Assembly: GCF_030124145.1 (NCBI RefSeq)
Contig: NZ_JASKMS010000031.1
Span: 1 to 64,000 of the forward strand
Reading direction: 5' to 3'
Length of the DNA stretch: 64,000 nucleotides
Origin: Streptomyces sp. 378
GTDB lineage: Bacteria; Actinomycetota; Actinomycetes; Streptomycetales; Streptomycetaceae
Shown: positions 17,517-24,983 of the stretch, piece after piece
How the letters are laid out: the number at the start of each line of letters is the position of its first letter
Numbering within the stretch: position 1 is the stretch's first letter
Translations under genes and position numbers: made by a program
The notes under the pieces: model-generated
What the model was told of the DNA's origin: nothing
Databases searched by the model: none
What the model saw: only the letters and a program-made list of their open reading frames with translations

Positions 17517-18664
17517 GCGGCGTGCTACGGGCGGAGACTGCGACCCTGCCGACCGGCATCGGTACTCTGCGTGCCGAACTGTGCACCGATGAAGAGCAGT
17601 TCGCCGCACTGGGGCCCGTCTGGGAGCGTCTCTACCGCAGATGCGGGGCGGCCACCCCGTTTCAGAGTCACGCCTGGCTCCACTCGTGGTGGATCTCGTA
17701 CGGCAGACCGGGCCGGCTGCGGCTGGTGCTGGTGCGCGACACGGCAGGCGGCGAACTTCGCGCGGCGGCACCGCTGATGTGGGCCGGACACCCGCTGCCC
17801 CGGCTCGTTCCGCTCGGCGGGGCGATCTCCGACTACGGGGACGTACTGCTCGACGACGAACACGCGGACCGAGCGGCGACCGCACTCGCCGAGACGCTCT
17901 CGGCCGCCGCCCACACCGCCCTGATCGACTTCCGCGAGGTTCGACCGGGCGGCGCAGCAGAACGGGTGTACGAACGCTGGCGCGGCCCCCGGCGGCGGTT
18001 GACCGACTCGGTGTGCCTGGAGCTGCCCGCCCGCCCGATGGACGAGTTGCTCAGCCGGTTGCCGGCCGGGCGGGCGCAGCGGATCCGCACCAAGATCCGC
18101 AAGCTCGACCAGCTCGGAGTCGAGCACCGCTTCGTCCCGCCTGACGAGGTGGGCTCGGCCCTGCGCACCATGCTGGAACTGCACCGCCTCCAGTGGCAGG
18201 ACCGCAGGGTGACCACCGAGCACCTCCGACCCCGCTTCCATGAGCACCTGGCCCGCTCGCTCGGCCCGCTGGTGCGGTCCGGGGACGCCCGGGTGACCGA
18301 GTTCCGGGTCGGCGGTGAGGTACTCGCCGTCGACGTGACCCTGCTCTCCCGAGGGCTGGCGGGCACCTATCTGTACGGCGCCCATCCGCGGCTGCGGGAC
18401 CGGAAGGCGGACGTCGCCACCATGCTGCTGCGCGCCTGCGCCGATCACGTGGCCGGCGGCGAGTTCCTGGTGCTGAGCCTGCTGCGCGGGGCCGAGTCGT
18501 ACAAGTCCCGCTGGCGCCCGGACGCCGTGGCCAACCAGAGGCTGCTGCTGGCCCGGCGGCGCACCGCCCCCCTGCTGTCGGCGGTCGCCTGCGAGGCCGC
18601 CGCACGCGACCGGGGCAGAGAACTCGTGCGCGGCTGGGCGGAACGCGCCGGCGGGAAGGCCTGA
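17513..18664 (+). CDS. GNAT/FemAB-like acyltransferase (BioF2-type)
   Basis: This 383-residue protein has the double GNAT layout of CelD/BioF2 (FemAB-like) proteins. The first half has SHAWLHSWWISYGRPGRLRL and GGAISDYGDVLLDDEHAD; the second half has AQRIRTKIRKLDQLGVEHRF and LAGTYLYGAHPRLRDRKADV. It probably adds an acyl or aminoacyl group to the exopolysaccharide or its precursor. GTG 17513 overlaps the upstream stop. It is the last gene of the operon and converges with the hydrolase gene 34 bases away. Confidence 0.85.
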   Translation: MSGVLRAETATLPTGIGTLRAELCTDEEQFAALGPVWERLYRRCGAATPFQSHAWLHSWWISYGRPGRLRLVLVRDTAGGELRAAAPLMWAGHPLPRLVPLGGAISDYGDVLLDDEHADRAATALAETLSAAAHTALIDFREVRPGGAAERVYERWRGPRRRLTDSVCLELPARPMDELLSRLPAGRAQRIRTKIRKLDQLGVEHRFVPPDEVGSALRTMLELHRLQWQDRRVTTEHLRPRFHEHLARSLGPLVRSGDARVTEFRVGGEVLAVDVTLLSRGLAGTYLYGAHPRLRDRKADVATMLLRACADHVAGGEFLVLSLLRGAESYKSRWRPDAVANQRLLLARRRTAPLLSAVACEAAARDRGRELVRGWAERAGGKA

Positions 18665-18698
18665 GCCGCCACCGCGGTGAGCCGATGAGGCCGATGAG

Positions 18699-19970
18699 TC
18701 ACCGAGCCCAGAGGAACCACCACAGGGACGACCACCAGTCGCGGCGGACGCAGACCTGCCCACCGAGCCAGTGCTCGGTCCAGTCGCCCAGTCCCGTCGG
18801 CGAGCACCCGTGGGCGGGCAGCGGCTCCGGGGTGGTCTCGGGCACAGGCGCCGGTACCGGCACCGGATTCGGTACCGACGCAGGAGTCGGCACGGGCTCG
18901 GTGCGTCCGTAGAGCGTGGACCGGTACACCGCGGCCGCCTTCGGGTTCCGCCGGCACTGCCACACACCGTGCGGGCAGTAGTCGGTGAGGGTGTTGTACA
19001 GCGGCTTGTGCTCGTCGATCCAGGCGAGCATGCGCCGCATGTACTCCGGGTTGTCGCCGTTGCGGAACAGGCCCCACTCCGGATACGACACGGGCTTGCC
19101 GTGCGCCTTCGCGAAGTCCACGTGTGCCCGCAGCCCGTACGGCTCCGCCACCTGCACGTCGAACGACATTCCCTGCGGCTGGTCGTAGGTGTCCATGCCG
19201 ATGATGTCGACCGTGCCGTCCCCCGGATAGCACTGCGTCCAGGGAACCGTGTCGCGCCCGCGGCTCGGAGTGAAGTCGAACCGGAACCTCTGGCCCGGCA
19301 CCGAGCGCATCGCGCCGACGATCCTGTTCCAGTACGCCTTCCACGCCTCCGGGTCCGGCCCGCACCGATGCGTGTACGTCGTGCCGTTCATCTCCCAGCC
19401 GAGCACCAGGACGGTGTCCGGCACCCTCAACCCGACCAGGCGCTCCGCCAGGCGGCGGTAGTGCGCGTCGAACTCCCCGGCCGCGCCCCGGCGCAGCAGC
19501 GCCCGTACCTCGTCATCGGAGAGGTCCTCCTCGTTGCGCTCCAGCATGGGCACGTTGAGGACGAGGATCCGGTCGCCCCTCTCCCGGCGCCAGTCCGCCC
19601 AGGCGTCGAGGAAACGGGGGGCGCCCTCGATGTTGCTCCAGAGGTCGCCCGGGAGGTAGGTGTGCCCCACACGTAGATCGGCCCCGCCCAGCCACCGGCT
19701 GAGCCAGGCCAGCCGGGCCACGCCTTGGGGACCGTAGTGGAGGTAGGCGCCGGTGGCGGGGAGCGGGGCCGTTTCGCCAGGAAGTGCGGGTGGTCCAAGC
19801 GAAGCAGACGATTCACCGCCGGCCGTCGCCGTCAGCACCGGTCTCGTGGCGGCCCTCTCCTCCCCGGTCCCCACCGCGTGCCCCGGTCCCGACACCAGGG
19901 CGGCCGACACGGCGATACCCGCGACGGCATACACAAGCGATCTGCTGCGGAACCGTCGCTGTGCGGCCAT
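18699..19970 (-). CDS. Secreted GH26-like glycoside hydrolase with Trp-rich C-terminal tail
   Basis: The 423-residue product starts at ATG 19970 (GAAGGAG RBS) with a signal peptide (residues 1-33). It has a TIM-barrel domain with LGWEMNG (acid/base Glu193) and SYPEWGLF (nucleophile Glu298), as in GH26 mannanase-type enzymes. Residues about 355-385 are a Val-Pro/Thr-Pro linker. The last about 35 residues hold two cysteines (HGCSPTGL, GGQVCVRR) and a very hydrophobic end (DWWSSLWWFLWAR). It probably trims or degrades the polymer made by the adjacent operon, on which it converges. The tail may anchor it to the surface. Confidence 0.85.
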   Translation of the reverse strand: MAAQRRFRSRSLVYAVAGIAVSAALVSGPGHAVGTGEERAATRPVLTATAGGESSASLGPPALPGETAPLPATGAYLHYGPQGVARLAWLSRWLGGADLRVGHTYLPGDLWSNIEGAPRFLDAWADWRRERGDRILVLNVPMLERNEEDLSDDEVRALLRRGAAGEFDAHYRRLAERLVGLRVPDTVLVLGWEMNGTTYTHRCGPDPEAWKAYWNRIVGAMRSVPGQRFRFDFTPSRGRDTVPWTQCYPGDGTVDIIGMDTYDQPQGMSFDVQVAEPYGLRAHVDFAKAHGKPVSYPEWGLFRNGDNPEYMRRMLAWIDEHKPLYNTLTDYCPHGVWQCRRNPKAAAVYRSTLYGRTEPVPTPASVPNPVPVPAPVPETTPEPLPAHGCSPTGLGDWTEHWLGGQVCVRRDWWSSLWWFLWAR

Positions 19971-20141
19971 GGCTGCTCCTTCGTCCGCTCCTCGGCAGCA
20001 GCCGCAGCGCGTGCCGCCCCGTTCAGTCGTGTCCACTCCACTGATCAGTCATATGTATGTCCGCTGCGCTCGTTGCGTGCTGGGACTGCGCCCAGCCCGA
20101 CCAGTCCGACCACGCGCACGAGTGAGGGTTTCGCCACATGC

Positions 20142-20174
20142 CCGGGTGCCGGACGCTGTGCGTCCGGCACCCGG
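20142..20174. terminator. Perfect 14-bp hairpin after the LAETG gene
   Basis: CCGGGTGCCGGACG, loop CTGTG, CGTCCGGCACCCGG. It lies 15 bases beyond the stop of the minus-strand LAETG-protein gene. Confidence 0.8.
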
Positions 20175-20189
20175 AGGGAGGTGGAGCCA

Positions 20190-20933
20190 CTACCGGCGGG
20201 AGATCGCCCGGCCCCTCCGGTACAGGACGACGCCGCTCGCCGTAAGGATCGCGGCGAGCCACGAGGCCACGAGCACCTGCTGCTCACTGCCGGTTTCGGC
20301 AAGGGAGGGCGGCTCAGTGCGGGGCTCTTCGCCGGGCGTGGATGACGTCGGAGGCTGCGTCGGTGGGGTCGTGGGCGTTGACGTCGGCGGCTGGGGCTTC
20401 ACCGGCGGCTTGGTGCTCGGCGGCGGGCTGGTCGGCGGCTGCTTGGTCGGCGGCGTAGTCGGGGCGTCGCCGTAACCGGGCTCGTCGTCACCGTAGCCGC
20501 CCCCGTCGTCGCCGTAACCGGCGTCATCCCCGTAACCGGCCGCGTCGTCGCCATAGCCGCCTTCGTCGCCGTAACCGGCCCCGTCAGCGCCAGAGCCGCT
20601 TTCGTCGCCGTAACCGGCCTCGTCGTCGCCATAGCCGCCTTCGTCGCCGTAACCGGCCTCGTCAGCGCCGGCGGAAGCACCTGCGTCGCTTCGGCCGAAG
20701 CGCCTGAAGTTCTCGCTGCTGTCAAAGTTGCGGACGGCAGCGTGCGGGTTCGGGCCGGCATCGCAGTGCTTCTCGAAGGACGGGTCCGGTGAGGCACCCG
20801 TGTCGCTCGGACTACCGCAGGCATTCGCGGGAACGTCGGACCGGGAGTCCGCGAACGCAGCGCCACCGTACAGGGGCAGGATGCTCGTCGCGGCGGCGGC
20901 CACCAACAATGCCCTGCTCAGGTTCTGTCGCAA
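20190..20933 (-). CDS. LAxTG sortase-anchored protein with GYGDD/E repeats
   Basis: The 247-residue surface protein has a Sec signal (residues 1-28) and a short N-terminal part with two cysteines. Residues about 90-155 form an acidic repeat domain of AGYGDEGGYGDD-type units. A Pro/Thr wall-spanning region follows (PPTKQPPTSPPPSTKPP). The end is a sorting signal SLAETGSEQ, a hydrophobic helix and YRRGRAISRR. LAxTG is the class E sortase signal used in Streptomyces. The start is TTG 20933 with AGGAAG upstream. The repeat DNA is itself tandem. The gene is alone on its transcript. Confidence 0.85.
   Translation of the reverse strand: MRQNLSRALLVAAAATSILPLYGGAAFADSRSDVPANACGSPSDTGASPDPSFEKHCDAGPNPHAAVRNFDSSENFRRFGRSDAGASAGADEAGYGDEGGYGDDEAGYGDESGSGADGAGYGDEGGYGDDAAGYGDDAGYGDDGGGYGDDEPGYGDAPTTPPTKQPPTSPPPSTKPPVKPQPPTSTPTTPPTQPPTSSTPGEEPRTEPPSLAETGSEQQVLVASWLAAILTASGVVLYRRGRAISRR
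20470..20665. repeat. Degenerate tandem repeat coding for Gly-Tyr-Gly-Asp units
   Basis: Units built on GCCGTAACCGG and CGTCGCCATAGCCGCC recur about ten times in this part of the LAETG gene. Unit lengths (18-36 bases) are multiples of 3, so expansion or contraction keeps the frame. Confidence 0.65.
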
Positions 20934-21167
20934 TCTCGTCGTCTTCCTGCTCGAAGGACTGGTGGACCGGGCTGTGGAGCCCGAGGTACAGGATCAGGGC
21001 CGGCCCCCCGACAGCCAGTCGACCGCTGTGCCGACAACGGCTCGCCGTCTCCGGACGGCAGGTGCTGTGGATTTCTCAAGGCTGTCGCGCACCGGAATCA
21101 AGGGAGGTGCCTGCGGCTGCAACCGGAACGGTGAAGCCTCGTGCCCGTTCGACCGGCCACTCGCTTG

Positions 21168-21428
21168 TCAGGCCTTCCCCCTCCTCCCACGACTTCGCCG
21201 GGGAGCGGCTTCACGCCTGCCGTAGTTTCGCCGCCGCTTGATTTTCTGACTTGTCAGGTGGTGCGATCCGGTGAAATGCCAATACCGGCAGCATGGGCAC
21301 TGATAGATCCGGTCCGGAATCCGCTCCAACAGCGGCTGTCTGACCAACCACGCGCGAGCCCCGCCCTCGGTGCGGAACGATGCCTTGCCCGTCTCCGGAC
21401 AACGCGGCAGGACGATCGTCTCACTCAT
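21168..21428 (-). CDS. Small zinc-ribbon-like protein
   Basis: This 86-residue basic protein has two cysteine clusters: one near residue 10 (LPRCPETGK) and CPCCRYWHFTGSH near residues 45-57. The pattern suggests a single zinc ribbon. The tail (RRRNYGRREAAPRRSRGRRG) is strongly basic, suggesting nucleic-acid binding. A strong RBS (GGAGGGGAA) precedes the ATG. Small proteins like this are often phage- or element-derived in Streptomyces. I do not recognise a named family. Confidence 0.65.
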   Translation of the reverse strand: MSETIVLPRCPETGKASFRTEGGARAWLVRQPLLERIPDRIYQCPCCRYWHFTGSHHLTSQKIKRRRNYGRREAAPRRSRGRRGKA

Positions 21429-21682
21429 TTCCCCTCCGGGGTGCGCTCACTTTCGCAATCGCCTGAGGCCCGACAATTTCGGCTATCAGCACCCCGTGAA
21501 GCAGAAAGCGCCTCTCCCGCAGCAGATTTGGATGCTGCCCCATCCGCCGGTCAGGGAGAGACGCCTTCAGCTTTGGTCACGATTCCTCGGAAATCGTGAA
21601 TGGCTACCCGTGACCGCCGGACGGGACTCGAACAGTCACCATCCAGGATCGAAGTCCGGGAGCTCTGTTTGTTCCGCAGACG

Positions 21683-22072
21683 TCACACAGCGGGCGCCGG
21701 GGCGGGCACCGGGGCGGGCGCCGGGGCCGCACCGAGCAGGCCACCGAGGTCCACCGTGATCTCGAGCCCGGTCTCAGCGTCGGCCTCGGCCTCGGCCTCG
21801 GCCTCGTTGTCGTTGACGTTGACGTTCTCGTTCTCGTTGTCGTTCTCGATGTCGTTGGTGTTGGTGTTGAAGATGTTGATGTCGCCGAACTGGCAGTTCG
21901 GGAGCGAGCCGTCACCGGTCACGTCCCGGTCCGCCTCCGCCTCGGTGTTGCCGCAGACGTACGGGTCGTCCGAACCGTGGCTCGTACCGGCGCTGGCGGC
22001 CGAGGCGGAACCGGCAACGATGGCCACCGCAGCGAGGGCCGAGGCGGCACCCAACTTCATGCTCTTGCGCAT
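21683..22072 (-). CDS. Small secreted protein with Asn/Asp/Glu repeat domain
   Basis: From ATG 22072 (GGAGAG RBS) the 129-residue product has a signal peptide (residues 1-29, cleavage after ASA) and a short segment with two cysteines (YVCGNTEAEAD, LPNCQFGD). A low-complexity stretch follows (NTNTNDIENDNENENVNVND, then EAEAEAEADAE), then LEITVDLGGLLG and an Ala-Pro tail. The acidic, Asn-rich stretch would be disordered or calcium-binding. No known family. It may be a cell-wall or hydrophobic-layer protein like other small exported Streptomyces proteins. Confidence 0.75.
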   Translation of the reverse strand: MRKSMKLGAASALAAVAIVAGSASAASAGTSHGSDDPYVCGNTEAEADRDVTGDGSLPNCQFGDINIFNTNTNDIENDNENENVNVNDNEAEAEAEADAETGLEITVDLGGLLGAAPAPAPVPAPAPAV

Positions 22073-22982
22073 TGAATCTCTCCGTTTCGGTCCTTCTCCG
22101 TTGGAAGAACGGAACCGATATTGCCCCAACTCCGAACCACACACCACTTGAGAGGGCCCTACCCCCCCAACTTCATCCAAATGGCCCCGCATGACGGGTG
22201 ATATGAATTACACAAAGCGCAGGTCACGGCGCCTCGACCAGCCAGGAGAGCGGTGATGCACCGGCCGGGAAACGGAGTTGAATAGGCGCCTTGTCTTCGC
22301 CTGCTGCTTGAAAGCGGAGCCGGGGGCGCATTCACCTGTCGCCCCGGCACCGGCTCGAACGCATCGATAGCCTGAGGTTCGCGCAGACCTGTGGCCCGGT
22401 GCACTGAGGCTCGGCCCAGTGGATGGTGAGGGCGTGAGGGAGCAGCCAACCCGTCGATGCGGGAGACGTTCGCCTCGCGGGCCGGTGCGTCCCGGTACGG
22501 TGGCGGAACCCACTCGGCGATCGCCGTCACGAGTTGCGCCCCGCACACGTCATCGCGCCCACGCCTGGCAGCTTCTCCGGCATGCCGCACACCCCGCGCC
22601 GGTCACGGGATCATGAACCCGGCCGGCGCATGCGCGAAGCAGGAATCCCGTGGGAGGACATCAGCGCCAAACCGGGCGGGCCCCGGTTCCGGACCGGGCG
22701 CGGCAGTTCACGGAGAGTCAGGCGGTCGTGGCGACGGGAAGCCAGCCGGTGAGCACCCCCACGTCGCGCAGGGAGCGGCGGGGCGGCCCAGGTGGCCCCT
22801 GGAGGCGGTCAACCACGACGGGATCGACGGTACTCACCGTCGCAGCGGCTCTGGGACCGGTGCCGGTCCCAGGGGCCGGTGGCACGCCGACGGCCGCCGC
22901 CCGGTCCTTGCGGATCGTGAAGGGGCGGCGGCCGTGTTTGTTCAGGTGGATGTCGCAGAGGGGTGCCGACGAGGGCGCACCG
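22073..22982. other. Gene-free stretch between two secreted-protein genes
   Basis: The region holds several open frames typical of high-GC noise, none with a good RBS and recognisable protein. No strong hairpin or repeat was noticed. Confidence 0.4.
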
Positions 22983-23327
22983 TCAGCCGCTGCAGATCGT
23001 GATGCTCTTGCCGTCGGTCTGCAGAGTGGCGCAGACCCGCTCGACCTTCGGCACGGTGATGCTGACGGTGCGCTGCACACCGGCCTTGACGCCGATCTCG
23101 GCGTTCGCGAGTTCGGTGTCACCCGCGGAGATCCTTACACCGACAGTCCGCGCCGTGGCACAGGTGGCGCTGACGTTGATGGTGCTGGTTTCGGTGTTGC
23201 TGATCTTCTGAAGCCCGACGTCGCAGGGGAAGTCCTGCTGCACGGCGGCCTGAGCGGGCGCGGCGATCCACAGCGGTGCGGAAGCAAGGAGGGCGGTGGC
23301 CGCCGAACGGAGCATGAGGTGAGGCAT
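22983..23327 (-). CDS. Secreted protein of about 114 residues
   Basis: From ATG 23327 (GGAAGGA RBS) the product starts MPHLMLRSAATALLASAPLW, a signal peptide ending APAQA. A beta-rich mature domain follows (STINVSATCATARTVGVRIS, then VQRTVSITVPKVERVCATLQ) with four cysteines that could form two disulfides. No catalytic motif is visible. It resembles small exported Streptomyces proteins of unknown role. Confidence 0.72.
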   Translation of the reverse strand: MPHLMLRSAATALLASAPLWIAAPAQAAVQQDFPCDVGLQKISNTETSTINVSATCATARTVGVRISAGDTELANAEIGVKAGVQRTVSITVPKVERVCATLQTDGKSITICSG

Positions 23328-24116
23328 GAGTCCTTCCACGTTGTTTCTGGGGCAGACCACCACAGGTGACCTGCCCTCGACCAAGGCGCCTGGAGATCCC
23401 TTATGCGCCTTTCGGGGGAGATGCGACCACGGGCCCATGGGCCCCGCAACCCGCCACGCCCGGCTTCTGCCGGGCTCCGCCTCGCGGGTGACCGGTGTTC
23501 GTGTTCTTCTCGCGTGTGTGTGCGGGGCTTGACGAGTTGGAACTCGCGGAGGGAATCGGCGCGGGAGCCGCCTGGTTCACGCAAGGACGGTTCATGCCTG
23601 CCGACGCGGCCGCGGCCCCTCGGACCGATGAGCCGCCGTGGCCCGAACACAGCGCGTTTGGGCGGCACGCCCCAGGGCTCGCACGGACTTCGGCGGACGG
23701 GCGTGCGGTTCACGCCGCCGTGAACCGTCCGCGTCCGGTGCTCCGCCGTCCTGCGAGATGACGCCCACTCCCCGTCAGGGTCGAACCACTTCACGACACC
23801 ATCCCCGCTGCGAGCGTCAGTGGCGGCGGCCGGACTGGTAACCGTCATCCGAACCGGCCTCCACGGGAAGGCAGGTTTGCGCGGTCCGCGCCCCACACAC
23901 CGGGACACCGTGGTCGCGTGGCGGACCGGGCCGCAAGAGCGCCCAGGGCCTACTGGAGGGCCGCTGCCACGGCGGCGGGGACAAACAGCGTTCCCGCGCC
24001 GTCGGGCGGAACCAGCCAACGCAAAGAACGCACCCGCATCCCAAGCGAGAAGGGCATCCGCTGGACGCCCCCTCGTAACCGCAGCCTGGACCCGGCGAAC
24101 CCATGCGGTCACAGCA
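23328..24116. other. Intergenic region with a cold-shock gene relic
   Basis: Apart from the cold-shock domain remnant (23650-23815, minus) nothing is supported. Plus-strand open frames here lack starts with RBS and do not resemble known proteins. Confidence 0.4.
23650..23815 (-). pseudogene. Cold-shock domain protein remnant
   Basis: The minus strand reads GDGVVKWFDPDGEW in one frame and, after a frameshift near 23770, GVISQDGGAPD in the next. Together they match the first part of a CspA-type domain (G-T-V-K-W-F-...-G-F-I-x-x-D-G-G-x-D). The RNA-binding FVH segment and the C-terminal half are not recognisable. It is inferred to be a dead copy. Confidence 0.5.
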
Positions 24117-24983
24117 CTAGCAGACGACGTCCTTGCGGGCGAAACCGCGGAAGGCCAGGGCGAACAGCACGAGCGCGTACGTTACCGAGATCGACGTGCC
24201 CTGGATCATGTCCGACCACTCCAACTGGGGCCGGACGGCGTCGAGCCAGGCGTACTGCCAGTGCGCGGGCAGGAAGTCGCGCCAGTCGCCGAGGGCCGTC
24301 ACCTCGTCGAGGACGCTGCCGATGATGGTCAGGAAGACCGCGCCGCCGACCGCGCCGAGCGGGGCGTCCGTCCGGGTCGACAGCCAGAACGCCAGCGCGG
24401 CGGTGACCAGTTGGGACACCATGATGTACGCGACGACGATCAGCAGCCGCTGGGCGGCCGTGCCGGTGGGCAGGGTGCCGCCGGTGGGCAGTTCGAGCGG
24501 TCCCCAGCCGTAGGCGGCCGTGCCGACGGCGAGGGCGACGATCGGGAGCAGGACCATGGCGGCCAGGCTCAGGGCCAGTCCGACGGCGAGCTTGGACCAC
24601 AGCAGCCGGGCCCGGGGCACCGGGGCGGCGAGCAGATAGCGCAGGGAGGACCAGCCGGCCTCCGAGGCGACCGTGTCGCCGCAGAACAGGGCGACGGGGA
24701 TGACGAGCAGGAAGCCGGCGGCGGAGAAGAGGTTGACGGCGGCGAAGTTGGCCCCGGACGCCGTGGCCGTGTCCATGAGGTTGACGCGGTTGTTGTTGCC
24801 GCCCGGGTCTCCGCCGACCTGGAAGGCGATGAGCAGGATGATCGGCAGGGCGAACAGGACGCCGCCCATGACCATGGTGCGGCGCCGCTTCAGCTGCCGG
24901 ACCAGCTCGACGCGGAAGGGCAGGGTGCGGCCCGCGCGGTAGCCGTCGGCGACCTCGACGGGCGGCTCGGCGAGCGTGCTCAT
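24117..24983 (-). CDS. ABC-2 type transporter permease
   Basis: This 288-residue membrane protein has about six helices: RTMVMGGVLFALPIILLIAF, then FSAAGFLLVIPVALFCGDTV, and further pairs to VTYALVLFALAFRG at the end. The SEAGWSSLRYLLAAPVPR segment is typical of ABC-2 permeases of export systems. Its ATG overlaps the stop of the hydrolase-ATPase fusion gene by 4 bases, so the two are translationally coupled and form one transporter. The substrate is unknown. Confidence 0.88.
   Translation of the reverse strand: MSTLAEPPVEVADGYRAGRTLPFRVELVRQLKRRRTMVMGGVLFALPIILLIAFQVGGDPGGNNNRVNLMDTATASGANFAAVNLFSAAGFLLVIPVALFCGDTVASEAGWSSLRYLLAAPVPRARLLWSKLAVGLALSLAAMVLLPIVALAVGTAAYGWGPLELPTGGTLPTGTAAQRLLIVVAYIMVSQLVTAALAFWLSTRTDAPLGAVGGAVFLTIIGSVLDEVTALGDWRDFLPAHWQYAWLDAVRPQLEWSDMIQGTSISVTYALVLFALAFRGFARKDVVC

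Noticed and set aside
18660..18700. Terminator between the acyltransferase and GH26 genes
   Set aside because: The gap is only 34 bases and shows no convincing stem.
21600..21670. tRNA gene on the minus strand
   Set aside because: It has a T-loop-like GTTCGAGTC but no matching stems, acceptor or anticodon arm.
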